Of a stretch of DNA of 64,000 bases, positions 11,984 to 23,167 are shown in pieces; position 1 is the first letter of the stretch, and every line of letters begins with the position of its first letter. The notes beneath the pieces are model-generated. The model was not told the origin of the DNA. It worked only from the letters and a program-made list of their open reading frames with translations, and made no database searches. The stretch is from Cyclospora cayetanensis (lineage: Eukaryota > Apicomplexa > Conoidasida > Eucoccidiorida > Eimeriidae). A program made the position numbers and the translations under genes. The stretch lies in the NCBI RefSeq assembly GCF_002999335.1, contig NW_020312130.1, forward strand, positions 17,759-81,758. Direction: 5' to 3'.

Positions 11984-12181
11984 CTACTCCTCAGGGGTCA
12001 ACGAGCAGCAGCTCCAGCCCCAAGATTTTTTGAGGCCAATCGGCACCGATAGCAGTAGTCCAAGCAACATCAGCGGGAACCCCGACATAAACAACATGAG
12101 GAAGCACCAGATCAAAACTCTATTTTGCGCAATCTCTCTTTTGCGGTGGTGGTTTCTATGAGTGTTTGTGCGCCTCACCAT
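11984..12181 (-). CDS. Small putative membrane protein ORF or exon
   Basis: An ATG ORF of 65 residues. It has a basic N-terminus (MVRRTNTHRNHHRKREIAQ), then a long hydrophobic stretch (WCFLMLFMSGFPLMLLGLLL) that could form one long or two short membrane helices, and a short tail SCCSLTPEE. Its topology recalls V-ATPase assembly factors of VMA21 type. A second hydrophobic segment lies at 11576-11812 on the same strand, but the reading phases of the two do not join at any good splice pair. The identity is open, and it may be a chance ORF. Confidence 0.25.
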   Translation of the reverse strand: MVRRTNTHRNHHRKREIAQNRVLIWCFLMLFMSGFPLMLLGLLLSVPIGLKKSWGWSCCSLTPEE

Positions 12182-12443
12182 CCGGAGAAGCAACAGGTGC
12201 TGCTTATTATTCCTGCCGATCCTGCTTGACGCGCTGCCCAACTCCCCTTAGCTTCTTCCTTAGTCGAAGAAGATCCTGCTTGCGGAGTGCCTATGCCCCC
12301 TGCAATAGCAAGTGCAGGATCTCAGATGTAGGCTGTCTCCTGGGCTTCCCTCCGCCACGGCTGGCTGCACTGCCACTGCTGCCAGCCCTACTTTTGCAAG
12401 AACGGCAGCTGCAGCGTAGTTCCACGTACAGAAGTGGGGAAGG

Positions 12444-14424
12444 ATGCTTGTTCCTCCGGCTGGTTTACTGTCCCACGTCTTCCCGTTTCCTTTAGATGCC
12501 CATTTGGAAGCCGCAAAGCGTATCCGTATAGGCACAGCAGCAGCTGCATGCAGGGCCCCCCCGAGGCTCTTGCTGCTGCAATGGACCGCTGGCCGGAGGT
12601 GGGAAACATTGGCAGCAGCAAGGCTCGACGCATAAATAGAGTAGAGACTTCTGGGGCCCCAGCTTCTTCAGGAGGTGGGCTGCATGCTGCGAGCCACCTA
12701 AGGAGCATTTATCACCGGCGCAGCTGCAGCTGCTGTTGCTCACAGATCTGCAACAGCCCCCTCAGTCCTGCTGCTGCTGCATCAGCCATATTGGGGCTTG
12801 AAAACGCGCATGGAAAAAGAGAATGCCGGCACAAGGCAGTGATAGGCGCCCGGTTCAGTAAGCCCTGCATGTGTGCTGCTGGTCTTTGTGTGTGGTAGTA
12901 GAGTTCCTTCTCCGGGGTGATGGCAATGCTGATAGTGACGCTACTACTGGTATCCTACTACTGCTACGACTACGACTACTGCTGCCGCTTCTGCTTCTGC
13001 TACTGCCCGGAAGCAGTCTAGGGCTGAGCTTTCCATTAGAGTTGGTCGTCTTGCATCTGTTGCGCTTCTTCTCTGTGTGTCTCCGCTGCAGGGGCCCCCC
13101 GAGCAGCGACTCGTACGGAGATTCTCTAGGGGGTGGGGGGCCCACCCAGGGGCCAGCCTCAGCAGGTGCGTGGCACTTGGCATCCGCGTTTAATCGGGGA
13201 GCTCAAGGAGTGCCTTCTCACAACGAGCAGTGGGCCCTTCCGGGGGCCTCTCCATGGGGCCCTGCTGGAGATCCGGGTACTCTGCGATGGAGGGGGGGGG
13301 GAGGCAACCAGAGGCCCCCGGGGCCCCTCGGGGGTGGCCACATTGGCATTGAACGGGACGGTGGATATTACGCAGAGACTGTCAATCACATGATTGAGGA
13401 GTGTACAGATGCAGCGGAAGGCGGTCTGCCAAGAGGCGGGAAAGGGCCTGAGTCAGACCCTTTAGGCCTGCTGCAAGAGGACAAGGAAATGCTCTTGAAG
13501 CGAGGAATAGCGGGAGGCTCAGGAACCCCTGGAGTCGCAGGCGAGGGTGTAAGCAACCTAGAAGTGTACCGTGTCTCGGCTGGCCATGAGCAAGCAGCGC
13601 CGGGTGCTGCTGCAGCGCAGACGGCCGACGCATCAGAGAGGCTTCAGTATGCGATCGTTCTGCAACAGCAACAGCAGCAGCAGCAGCAACAAACACAACA
13701 ACAGCAGCCGCAGCAGCAAGGAGCCGGCCGCCTCTCGTTCGTGCGCTTGGATTCGCTGTGTTCCTCCGAAGGAATTTCGCAACCTTCCCTCGACGGCGGG
13801 CGCCATGGGGGGGCTGGAGGAGCACCTCAGGAAGGGGGCCCATCTGGGGCAGCTCCTCGCTCGAGCTCTAGCGCAGCGAGCGCAAATGTGGCATTTGGAC
13901 ATCGACCGAGTCGCTACATTTCCACAGCGGGGGCCCCTCCGGGGGGCGGGGCCCCGGGGGGCCCCCACCCCCCGGAGGACGAATGTGACAGTTGGGCCCT
14001 CGGAGAGAAGGGCCCCTTCGGGCAGAGAGCTCGACTCAGGCGCCACGTAGTGATCCGCATTCACAAAGGCATCCATCAGATACTCGAGCTGCAGGTAGGC
14101 AGGGGCAGCACTGGCCACAGCCGCCGCTCTCTACATGTGTTCTAACGCGTCGGTTTTTCGCTGCCTTCCTGCCTCCTCATGTATTGGCATAGGCCACTTG
14201 CAGGGGCGCCGCTTAGTCGGTTGCCTGGTCTGTTCGGCGCGCATAAATGCACACGTGCCTTCCTTACCCTTGCCTTCTTTTTCTGGAGTGCTTCTGAGAT
14301 GCTTCTCTCCCTTTCTGGCGTCGCTTTCTCTCTCTCTCTTGCTCTATCTCTCTGTCTGTCTGTCTGTCTGTCTCTGTCTCTCTCTCTCTGTTGCTCTGTC
14401 TCTCTCTCTCTCTCTGTCTGTCTG

Positions 14425-14487
<63 letters not shown>

Positions 14488-17400
14488 CTCCTTCTGCTTC
14501 CCCTCTTATCAATCTCTTTGGTGTGATCCTTCGCTTTCACAGCCATCTGTGTCTCCGTCTGCGCATCCATTTGTGGGTTTTACCAACTGTCTCTCGACTT
14601 CCAGTGAATGTTCCACAGATCTCCACTTAGGAGCCCGCGATCAGCCGCTGCTGTACTTCGTTTTTTCCCTTTGGCCTGTCTTTCGATGTGCGCCGCTTTT
14701 TCTTCGTAAACTTTTTTGTGGCTTCTTTCGTGTACCTGCCGATTGTTGCCTGACTGCTCTTTCAGATCTTTTTCCCCGCTGCCGCCCTATTGTTGCGGCC
14801 ATGCACTCATTGTGTGCATGCACTTGAGTCCCTAGGGATCTCGGCTGTCTATTGTCTGCTCTTTCCATCGCCCTGCTGCGCTTTGCTGCTGCCTCAGGTG
14901 GCCGAAGTGCTACGCCTACTGCAGGCAGAGTGCATCGACGCAACGCGTTCGCGCTCGTGCATCTTAACTTATCGGGATTGCCGCCAAGCCTTTACCGATG
15001 TCCACCCTATTCCTTCAATCGAAATCAGAAGGCACGTCATTCTTGTGTGCCTGCCCCCCATCACATGCTTTGTCTTGAAGGACACCGTCTACCTCCTCGT
15101 GACAGAGGACCTTAGGGCTGATGAGCTCATATACCAGCTTTGCAGGCTGAGCCGTTACTACGCCTTGCAGCAGCACCAAGCTGCTGCTGCTGCTGCAGCA
15201 AAAGCACATGCCACAGAGGCTGCAACTCCCACGGACTTCTTCGAGCATCTACCCCTTAAACAACAACCGCTCCAGATACAGCACCAACCACAGCACCAGC
15301 AACCTCCACCGCAGATACAACAGCACCAACAACAGCACATGGACTCGTGGAATAGCATCGCTCAATACGCTGTCTCTGCCGCCGTTACTGGCTTCGAAGG
15401 AGCAGCACCTCGTCTTCAAGCCAACACAAACAGTGTGCCTGAAGAGTCGAAAAATCCACAGCCCGTGCAGGCGCAGGCAACGCAAACTCCTGAAGGTGCC
15501 TTTGAAGGGATATCATCAGCGCACCCTCAACAGCCCCCTAAAGTGCCTCCACCGCCTTTAAGAGGGCCCCCAGGAGGCACATCCGGTGGTCATCGACAAA
15601 GTGGAGGGGACACCTCGGGCGATGGTAGGGGCCCCCTGCCTGGGGGAGACTGGGAGGGCAAGGGCGAAGGTGCACAGCCTTTAATTGCGCGGTCGTGTTG
15701 CTCTGTGGGCAGCAACAGCGGCCAGAGTCACAAGTTGCCTTTCGAGTTCGCTGCTCTTGAATGCATCTTCTTCGCTGCTTTCCAGCAGCTAAATGCCGGT
15801 CAGCATCGCACATCCGTGTCGTCGTTTTTTTTCGCTCTCTCTCTCCTTCCTGTTTCCTCGCCCTGCGTGCTTCACCTTTTTGCTTATTCCAAGTTTTTCT
15901 CGCCTTGCTTCCCCCTACATTTGGCAGTATTGCCGCCTGGCCTCATTAGTCTCGTCGCCTTTGTGGCACACATATGTTTGTTCCGTAGCATCATCTACTT
16001 TTCTCCGATTGATTGCCTGTACGCCTGCCTGCCGCCACCTACCTGCCAGGCAGCGCTGCCCTTTTTCCGCGGAGGACAAACTGCATGTGGAGAGTTTTTG
16101 CTCGCCTTTTGGTGTGTGTTGTATCTGGGGACAAACTGCAGATATTCTTTATCTCGAGAGCAAGTTCAGCGAGGCGCAGCATAGGACGCGGACCAAGGGG
16201 GAACTTCTGTCTCTTTTAATGGAGGATCTGCACGCTCTCAAGGAGCCTATCTCTCTCTATCAGGTATTTATCACGGATCATGCACATACTTTTGGAAGCC
16301 CTTTCTTCACGGATGAGAGCGAACGAATGCTTTTAGAAGGAGGCCTCTTGAGGGCGCCAAAGGCAGCCCATGAGACGATGTTCGCGACTTATTTGACAGA
16401 CACTTCGGAGACAGAAGTAAAGGGAAGGGCGAGCCTGCAGCACAGTGATAGCTTTGAGCTGCACATGTACTCATAGAGAAAGAGAGGCTGCAAGGTGCTG
16501 GAAAAGACAGTGATGCAGGGCAGGCACAAGGCCGAGGCCGTGGGCTCTGTGGCTTCAGGTGCTGTTGGTGGTGCATCGCGATTTCGCATTGTTGAGCGCT
16601 TAGGATTTGCGGAGGTAGAGAGTTGTCTTGCAGTTTCTTTGTGATGTGTATTTCTTGAGGACCGGGTGGATGCCTTCGACAAAGCCTTTGACGAACTTAT
16701 AAGCAACAACACATACCTGCAGAGAATGGAACTCTCCAAATATGCTCGGCACCCCCATCTCTACGAAGAGCCCACTGAAAAGGCAAGACTATCGCAAACG
16801 CTAAACAGTTGGACGTGTACATCTTGGGATGCTTTTGCTGCCACACTCCTTCAGTCACCGTGTGAAAGGATGACTTTGATATACGGCCCCCATACGGCCT
16901 CCAGTCCAACGCGTGGCTCCGAGCTTTCTAGCCTTGAGAGACTTTTAGCTGCTTTTTGTGTGCTTTCATGCACATGTGGTGGTGTACATATGTGTGGGCT
17001 TGAAGTATTAGCCATCGCGTTCGCATAAACACACATTATACAAGCCCTCAGTCCAGCACATCGACCTGCCATTTCGGCCAGTCCCGCATTTGCAGGACGC
17101 CCGCCTCTCGTAGTATGCGCATGCACGGATGATGGTATTGGGGGGGTCTCCTTCTGCTGCGGTTTTTAGGAATCCGTTAATCCGGATCTCGAGATTCTTC
17201 TGGAGTATTTCGACCAGGAAATTGACCAGGTGTGACTTCGGAGTACTTGGCTGTCAGGGGGCTTCAAAGCTAACTGAGCGAACTATCATACCTTATGTGG
17301 CAAGGATATCCGATATGGCAACTGGTCCTTACGAATCGTGATTCGGCGACACTGGTTCAGGGTTTGAGACATGCATTTTTGCAGATCGAGCCCATGAGGA

Positions 17401-18019
17401 CCAAATGAAGACCTGAAATGGAGGGGGGGACGATGCGGGTTAAATTGTTGTCGACATTTCAGGATTTGTGGGTTAGGCTGTGGAGCTTGTGGTTTGTGAT
17501 CCGCAGTTCAAAATCCGCGTGCGTCATCTGAAGGGGTCCATAGAGGACAGCGAGCGACTTCTGACGCTGCGGCTGGCGGTTATGCGCAACTCTCTGATAA
17601 AATCTGAGCTGGCAGCTACTCTGCTTGCTGCCGGCCTCGCTGTTGGCACCTCCATCTCAGGTGCGTAACCTGCAGTTGCAAGCTTTATACCCAGATTTGT
17701 AGCTTGCGAACACAAACACGTATATACGCACATGCGAACTCCTTACGGGAAGTCACTCGATAGCACTCTAGGTGGTCAACGCATTCTGGATTCGGTGCGC
17801 ACCCATGATGCTCTTTTGATTCTAGGGCTAGTGACTTAGGGTTTTTCATTCAAGGCCAAGGATTTGCGCTCAGGTATCTTTGGGATGAACTTGCAGAATG
17901 GAAATGAAGAGGGGGCGCAGAGCCACAACATTTTTGTACTTGTATCCTCTGTAATTGCCTTTTCTGCCGTCCTTTCGCTCCTTGCCGTCCTCTACCTCGT
18001 GAAAACAATCAGACTTTAA
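12444..18019 (+). CDS. MRS2: MRS2/CorA-family magnesium channel with long low-complexity insert
   Basis: Eight exons close in phase to 887 residues: 12444-12598, 13092-14094, 14898-15798, 16142-16263, 16660-16782, 17170-17229, 17507-17660 and 17874-18019. Exon 1 has few acidic residues and several Arg, as in a mitochondrial presequence. Exon 2 is Gly/Pro/Gln-rich filler ending in HVVIRIHKGIHQILELQ. Exon 3 holds the MRS2 N-terminal core (CRQAFTDVHPIPSIEIRRHV, LPFEFAALECIFFAAF) interrupted by poly-Ala and poly-Gln. Later exons give the long stalk helices (LEILLEYFDQEIDQ; IEDSERLLTLRLAVMRNSL) and two membrane helices. The signature GMN follows TM1 in SGIFGMNLQNG (about 843-845), and TM2 ends LYLVKTIRL. 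The protein conducts Mg2+, usually across the inner mitochondrial membrane. Intron 5 uses a GC donor (AAG/GCAAGA). The start codon choice is an inference; the conserved core is certain. Confidence 0.85.
14329..14484. repeat. CT/GA microsatellite in MRS2 intron 2
   Basis: A (TC)n tract interspersed with TCTG repeats, about 155 bases, lies between exons 2 and 3. The pyrimidine-rich strand is the sense strand of the intron. The spurious ORFs it creates on both strands are not genes. Confidence 0.95.
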
Positions 18020-20514
18020 AGGTTCCTGCCATCGGTACAAGTGCCGCAACAGTTGCTGCTGTTGCTCTTGCTGCTGGAGTAAGAGCGACTGCAGTAGCGC
18101 AAGACTGGTACAGCTGATGCAGCAACTGCAGCACCTGCGGCAAGCATGTATCGTTTGCAGTATGGATACACATGATTTTCACAGCGTCTGCTACCCTTTA
18201 CTTCATTGTGGCTAATAGCATATCTGAGACGCTTAATGTGGCCGGTGGACGGCCTTTAGGGCCTTTCAAGGACGCTTCACAGCACGGGACTTCCCTTAAA
18301 GAGGCTTCGGTGTCTTCTTGAGCGACCACTTACCCATAGTGAAGGAAAGACTTATTCCACGTAGCCAACTTGTTCGCGTCCCCATTGCAAAGAATAGGGC
18401 TTGCTTCTGGTGTGCCATCACAAACCCTAACCCCTACTTTGGACGAAGCTTTTTCACGGGGGACCTTTATTTACGGTCCAGCCAATGCGCTTCTGAGACT
18501 CGGGTCGCCAACCGCAGCAAATTAATCGAGTCGAGAACGTAACGAGGCTCTGCGGTGCACACTTTCCCCCGCAGAACATCTGTCCATATCTGCTACAGTT
18601 TTCTCTTACGCTCAAGGGCTTGATGTTTAAGGGCCAAGAATTTTGAGTGCTCGGGAAGAGCCAGGAGGTTGCAAGATAAATGGAGAAGCAGCCAGGCTGC
18701 AGGTTTCAGAGTGGCAAAGCAGGGCGTTGAGAAGTTTTTACACGCGCTTTGCTGCCAAGTGGCAACCTGCGTCTTCAAGTGCATGCTTAGCAGATATAGT
18801 GATGACGAGCTGCTTTGGGAGGTCCAATAAGGTCAAGGGCTTCATGGTGTCTGCCATTTTGGGAGGTACACTATACCCAGTCCCAAAAGGGCGTTATCGG
18901 ATAAAAGGCTTTATTGAAAAGCTCCATAGGAAGGCACGTAGCCCCAAGCCCAATAGTAAATTTCATAGAAGGTTATTGAGTGTCTCTCTAAAAGTACTTC
19001 TCCCATTTACTGCCCCTATTCCTTCATGTTCGGGTATATAGAGGGAGGCAGCTTACTTGCACACTACTGCACCCTCTATTTATGCACTCTGCGCAGTGGA
19101 ACCAGCTGCACAAACCAGCTTAGCCTACAGGTGCAGAACGTTTTCGTGCACTGCATTGAGCCTACTCTACTCTGCAACAAGTGAGATGTATACGAGCAAA
19201 GAAGCCAATAGAGTCAAGCGTTATTCAACCCCTGATTATTAATGTACAACTAGAAGGAAAAGCCCAGCTGTTGCTGCCGCTGTGCTACAATTAGGGTTAT
19301 CCACAACTGCGGGGTGACGCTTCACAAAGGGTTCCGACAGGATAACACCTCGTCCTGCGCCTATTTATGCCCCTCATAAAGGGTTTTCCAACTGCCCTGG
19401 CCTCAGTCCTCAGGATTCAGCCGTGAGAAAAACTGACAGTTAGGGCGCGCGTTGCTGGGCCCTGTGAGCACTTTGAGCATGCTGCATCCAGTTGCTGATA
19501 CGACGGGTGCGCATCCAGCCCACCCGTGCACAACGAAACACACGCATCAATGCATCCTAGTCTATCAAGCTAGCATTGTTTCGCAGCAAATAAGATGTAC
19601 GAGTAGCCATACCAAATGGGCGTCCCTACACTACTTGCCAAATACAACTAGTGCAGTAAAGGGCACCTCTACGTGCAGCTTTGCCTGCTACACCCAACAC
19701 AGCCGCCATGGCCGTAGAGCAATTAAAGGGGTCCCGTGCTCCAATTGCCTCTGCAGTTTTCACGTGGTGCATTTGAAACCTGTTCCTACTGGATGCGTGC
19801 CTGTTCTAAACCGTACGGGCAGGGTGTCCTGCGTGAGCCGTGATACACGGCTGTTCAAGAGGATTGTTGTATCCTATTCAGTATTTTGAGATTCGAGTTT
19901 ATGGATTAGGGTTCAGGGTTTGGAGAATTTTACACCTGATCCTCGCTATTTAGGCAGAACCGTCCTGTCGAACATTGACAGGGTAGGGTGCAGCAAGGCA
20001 ACGGACGCCGACTCCAGAGAGTTAATTGTTAATCTTTCTCAGGCAGTAAGATTCCAAATGATGTTGAACTCTTTGTGTGGATTTGGAGGGCTCCTTCGCT
20101 TCATTTAGCGTAAACCCGCATAGCGAACGCAAGAGAAGGCAGTTGGGTAAGGGCTGGTGGAGCAGGCCGAGCCGCAGCGTCCTTGCGGTGGCGCCTCCCT
20201 AGATGCATGCACTTTTTGCGCATGCGTCGAATCTTCGCATTTATCTTGTTTCTTCTAACATGTTTTGGATGCCAGCAACACCCCTGAAGGCTGAGAGCGT
20301 ACCGTTCGCAGCATTTCCAGAACTCGAAGTCCTGCACCCATGTGCTCAAGGTCCGAAACGTATCCCGAAAATCTCTGCCCCTCATCTGTAGGCGGCCTGA
20401 ACTTTATCTTTGCCTAAGATTTCTGAAGGGCGCGACGGAAGTTCCCGCCCCCGTGGAGGTTGCTCCGCCGACGGGCCACAAAGAAGCCCGACACCCAGGA
20501 GCAGGAGGCCTCAA
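18020..20514. other. Intergenic, no gene seen
   Basis: About 2.5 kb with only short ORFs. Degenerate telomere-like motifs occur at about 18422 (AAACCCTAACCCC), 19291 and 19905-19920 (GGATTAGGGTTCAGGGTTT). It presumably includes the promoter of the gene starting at 20515. Confidence 0.4.
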
Positions 20515-22269
20515 ATGCGGAGGATTTGCATACTTCTATGCGGTTTCCTGGTTTCTGCATATGCTCACGAGCAGGAGACCGGAGAATCACAGCATGACGC
20601 CTTGGACGCCCCACTGACAAGTCCAGATGGGACAGGCGGACTCACAGAGGAGCCGCCTCCTGGATTTGCTGGCAAGCTCGCATGGGATCAGCTTGAACAA
20701 AGCGCTCCTGAAGAGGAAGCGGCTAATGAGGCTACATCCTTGGAACTGTACGAGGTGCCTTTGCGTGGTCCGGCCTCCTTTGCGTCTGTTATTCAAGAGG
20801 ATCCCCCGTGGGAGGCCCCCCCGGACGGAGGCCCCCCCGAGGAAGTTGGCAAATGGGCTTCAGAGACAACGGCAACTGCTGAGATAGACTCGTTCGATCC
20901 AGCTAGCTCGCCGCATCCGCTGCCTCGTCAGGACCAGCTGCTTCTGAGTCGGAACCGAAAAACTACCCGCTCCCTTACGAGGAAGAGGAAGGAAGATAGC
21001 CGCAGAGCCCTTCGCCAGGGGGCACCCAGCAACCAGGGAGAATGGGATATAGATAAAGACTTTGTGCTTCTACGACTGAATGCGACTGATGGCACTCGGT
21101 CCTCCTCTGACCCTCCATTGGCTAGGCGGATGAAGAAGGCCGTTGGGGTAGGTTTCTTGCTGCTGATATTAGTTGCTGCATTGGTTGCTCATCAGTCAGC
21201 TCAGCGGAAGCTGTTGGAATCTAGTGAGATTGAAAGCAACATAATTTCGGCGGTTCACAAAGAGCTGAAAACAGAACAAGGCCCGCGTGCAGACGCCGTC
21301 GAGTCGGCAGACTCTACCCTTGAGAATGAGCAATCCTATCAGTCGGCACTTCTGCAAGAACTGACCAAGGCACTGCAGGTTGAGAAGCAATTGACGGATA
21401 TCTGTTCGGCTCTAGAGGCTGAACAGCAGAGTCAGGCGCAGGGATCGCAGATTGACCATCGTGCAGTGAGCCACCTGGGGGAGTTAGGGAAGCGCTTGTT
21501 GGAATTGCAGGCATCCGTGACTAGCGCGAGGCACGCCATTGAGAATTTGGAGATGCGTTCTCAAACTCGAGCAGCAGAAGCTTCACAGACGCTGGCCCGG
21601 ATGGAGGAGTATCAGGAGAAGCTTGTCGCGCAGATGGACGTTGTTGCGAAGAGGCGCAGTTATAACGAACTTCTTTTCAAGGGAATAAGCGACGTTAAAG
21701 CAGATGTTCTAGAGCTGAAGGATCAGTTGAAGGGGCGGCCAGGCGTGCTGCCGGATGTGGGGGACGTAAGATCGCTAGAGCAAGACATCTTGCAGCTCTC
21801 CACTCAGCTCGCTGAGGTTGGTGCTACACTCAAGAAGCTTCAGAGCCAATGGTGGTTCGGCAAGCAGCCGGATCAGCACCAAGACGCAGGATTAAAGCAG
21901 CTCTACGAAGACCTCGAAAAAGAGCGCCGGGAGTTCGCGATGAAGAAGGAACTTTTGGAATCTGAAATCAAGAGGGTGCAGCGCCGCTTAGAAGATGCGC
22001 AGCACAGAGCCCGTTGGTGGAGGCACACCATTTTGGGGCCATATGTCGAACAGCATGGCCGTCGCATAATGGGAGCTTGCACAGCCATAGATGCGCTGGA
22101 TAAGCACACGGAAGTTCTCCTCATCGGCTTCGATAGCGCTTTATCAGCCGACAAGGAGCGCTTGGGTGGTGTAGCCCAAAAGCTCCTTAAAAATACTCAC
22201 AAGCTAACTGCACTCGCAAACGTGCTCTCGAGCTGGCTGTCGAGTCAAGAGAAGGAGAAGTTTTCGTAA
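20515..22269 (+). CDS. Predicted secretory type I membrane protein with coiled-coil C-terminal domain
   Basis: Single exon of 584 residues. The start is the ATG that gives a clear signal peptide (MRRICILLCGFLVSAYAHE); the open frame extends upstream without another ATG. Residues 20-200 are acidic, Pro- and Ser-rich and probably disordered, with basic Arg/Lys stretches near 145-165. One transmembrane helix follows at about 209-228 (AVGVGFLLLILVAALVAHQ). The remaining 350 residues are charged and helical, with long coiled-coil stretches (LGELGKRLLELQASV; LYEDLEKERREFAMKKELLE). With signal peptide and one helix, the acidic part would face the lumen and the coiled coil the cytosol. No family is recognised. 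A tether or scaffold on an ER/Golgi-derived or parasite-specific organelle is plausible but is inference. There are no Gln/Ala tracts, unlike many neighbours. Confidence 0.75.
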   Translation: MRRICILLCGFLVSAYAHEQETGESQHDALDAPLTSPDGTGGLTEEPPPGFAGKLAWDQLEQSAPEEEAANEATSLELYEVPLRGPASFASVIQEDPPWEAPPDGGPPEEVGKWASETTATAEIDSFDPASSPHPLPRQDQLLLSRNRKTTRSLTRKRKEDSRRALRQGAPSNQGEWDIDKDFVLLRLNATDGTRSSSDPPLARRMKKAVGVGFLLLILVAALVAHQSAQRKLLESSEIESNIISAVHKELKTEQGPRADAVESADSTLENEQSYQSALLQELTKALQVEKQLTDICSALEAEQQSQAQGSQIDHRAVSHLGELGKRLLELQASVTSARHAIENLEMRSQTRAAEASQTLARMEEYQEKLVAQMDVVAKRRSYNELLFKGISDVKADVLELKDQLKGRPGVLPDVGDVRSLEQDILQLSTQLAEVGATLKKLQSQWWFGKQPDQHQDAGLKQLYEDLEKERREFAMKKELLESEIKRVQRRLEDAQHRARWWRHTILGPYVEQHGRRIMGACTAIDALDKHTEVLLIGFDSALSADKERLGGVAQKLLKNTHKLTALANVLSSWLSSQEKEKFS

Positions 22270-23167
22270 ACCTGTGGAGGGTGATGTAACGAAGCATTTT
22301 ATTTAGTTGGGGCGAGGACTGCCTCGTATCCCACTCCGCTCCACTGTTTAAGAGGTAAGTAGTCTTCCCGTTCTATTCAGATGATTACATGGCCATGAGT
22401 AGTTACGTGTGCTGCCGTCCCGTGCAGAGCCTTGTCGCTCTGGGTTTCGCACACACTGTTCTCACTTTACTCCAGACTTCTCTTGTCTGAGTATGCCTTG
22501 CCACCCCCCAAATTTTGCCCCTCCTCTGTGCGTGCACCCGTCACTGAATCGTGAGACGAAAGAAGATGAGTTTAGGGTTGAGGCGGCGGCTGCCTTTGCT
22601 GCTAATGGCGTATACTTGGTGTATTAGAAAAACACCAGCACCAGCAGTAGCGTCCCCCATTGACGGCTGCACCCCCGAGACATTGAGAGGCTTGTTTCTT
22701 TGCCTGTTGGGCAAAGCGCGTTACATGAACTTGGGAATCTTTTTCCACGGTGTTTCATATGAGCAAGGCGCGCCATAGCTGTCTATACAGAATGCACGCG
22801 ACCCCACGCTCTGTCCTAGGGTGCACATAGTACGAGACAGCGACTCATATACTGCAAAAGTGTTCCCTAGGAAGACCCCCTATCGGAGGGACTCCCTGGC
22901 GTGGAATTAGCCCAAGGACTCTGTATAAGAATAAGCCGCTCTCTCAGCACAACACATTGATGGAATGCGTCCACCTTGAAGGGGGCCTGTGGCTCCACGA
23001 TTTTTTACCGTTCCGGTAGCTCACACGCCTGTCTGCTTCGGATGGCCATGGCCTCCATCTGGAAGAGGTCCAGATGGGGCAAGGACCCTCAGCGATACAC
23101 CAGATGATGCCCCTTAGGGGGGCTCCTTGGCGCTTTCCAAGGAGTCTCCTGGAAGAAATCCTCTTCC
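22270..23167. other. Region between convergent genes
   Basis: 3' regions of the coiled-coil membrane protein and of SAR1. One ATG ORF (22566-22778, plus strand, begins MSLGLRRRLPLLLMAYTW) has a signal-like start, but there is no other support. An AGGGTT heptamer-like motif lies at about 22570. Confidence 0.35.

Noticed and set aside
11576..12181. A two-exon VMA21-like gene on the minus strand
   Set aside because: Topology is suggestive, but all usable acceptors need a phase-1 donor and the first ORF offers only phase-0 or phase-2 GT sites.
14135..14827. Long ORFs on both strands over the CT/GA microsatellite (Ser/Leu-rich and Arg/Glu-rich)
   Set aside because: They are open only because of the dinucleotide repeat and lie within an MRS2 intron whose splice sites fit.
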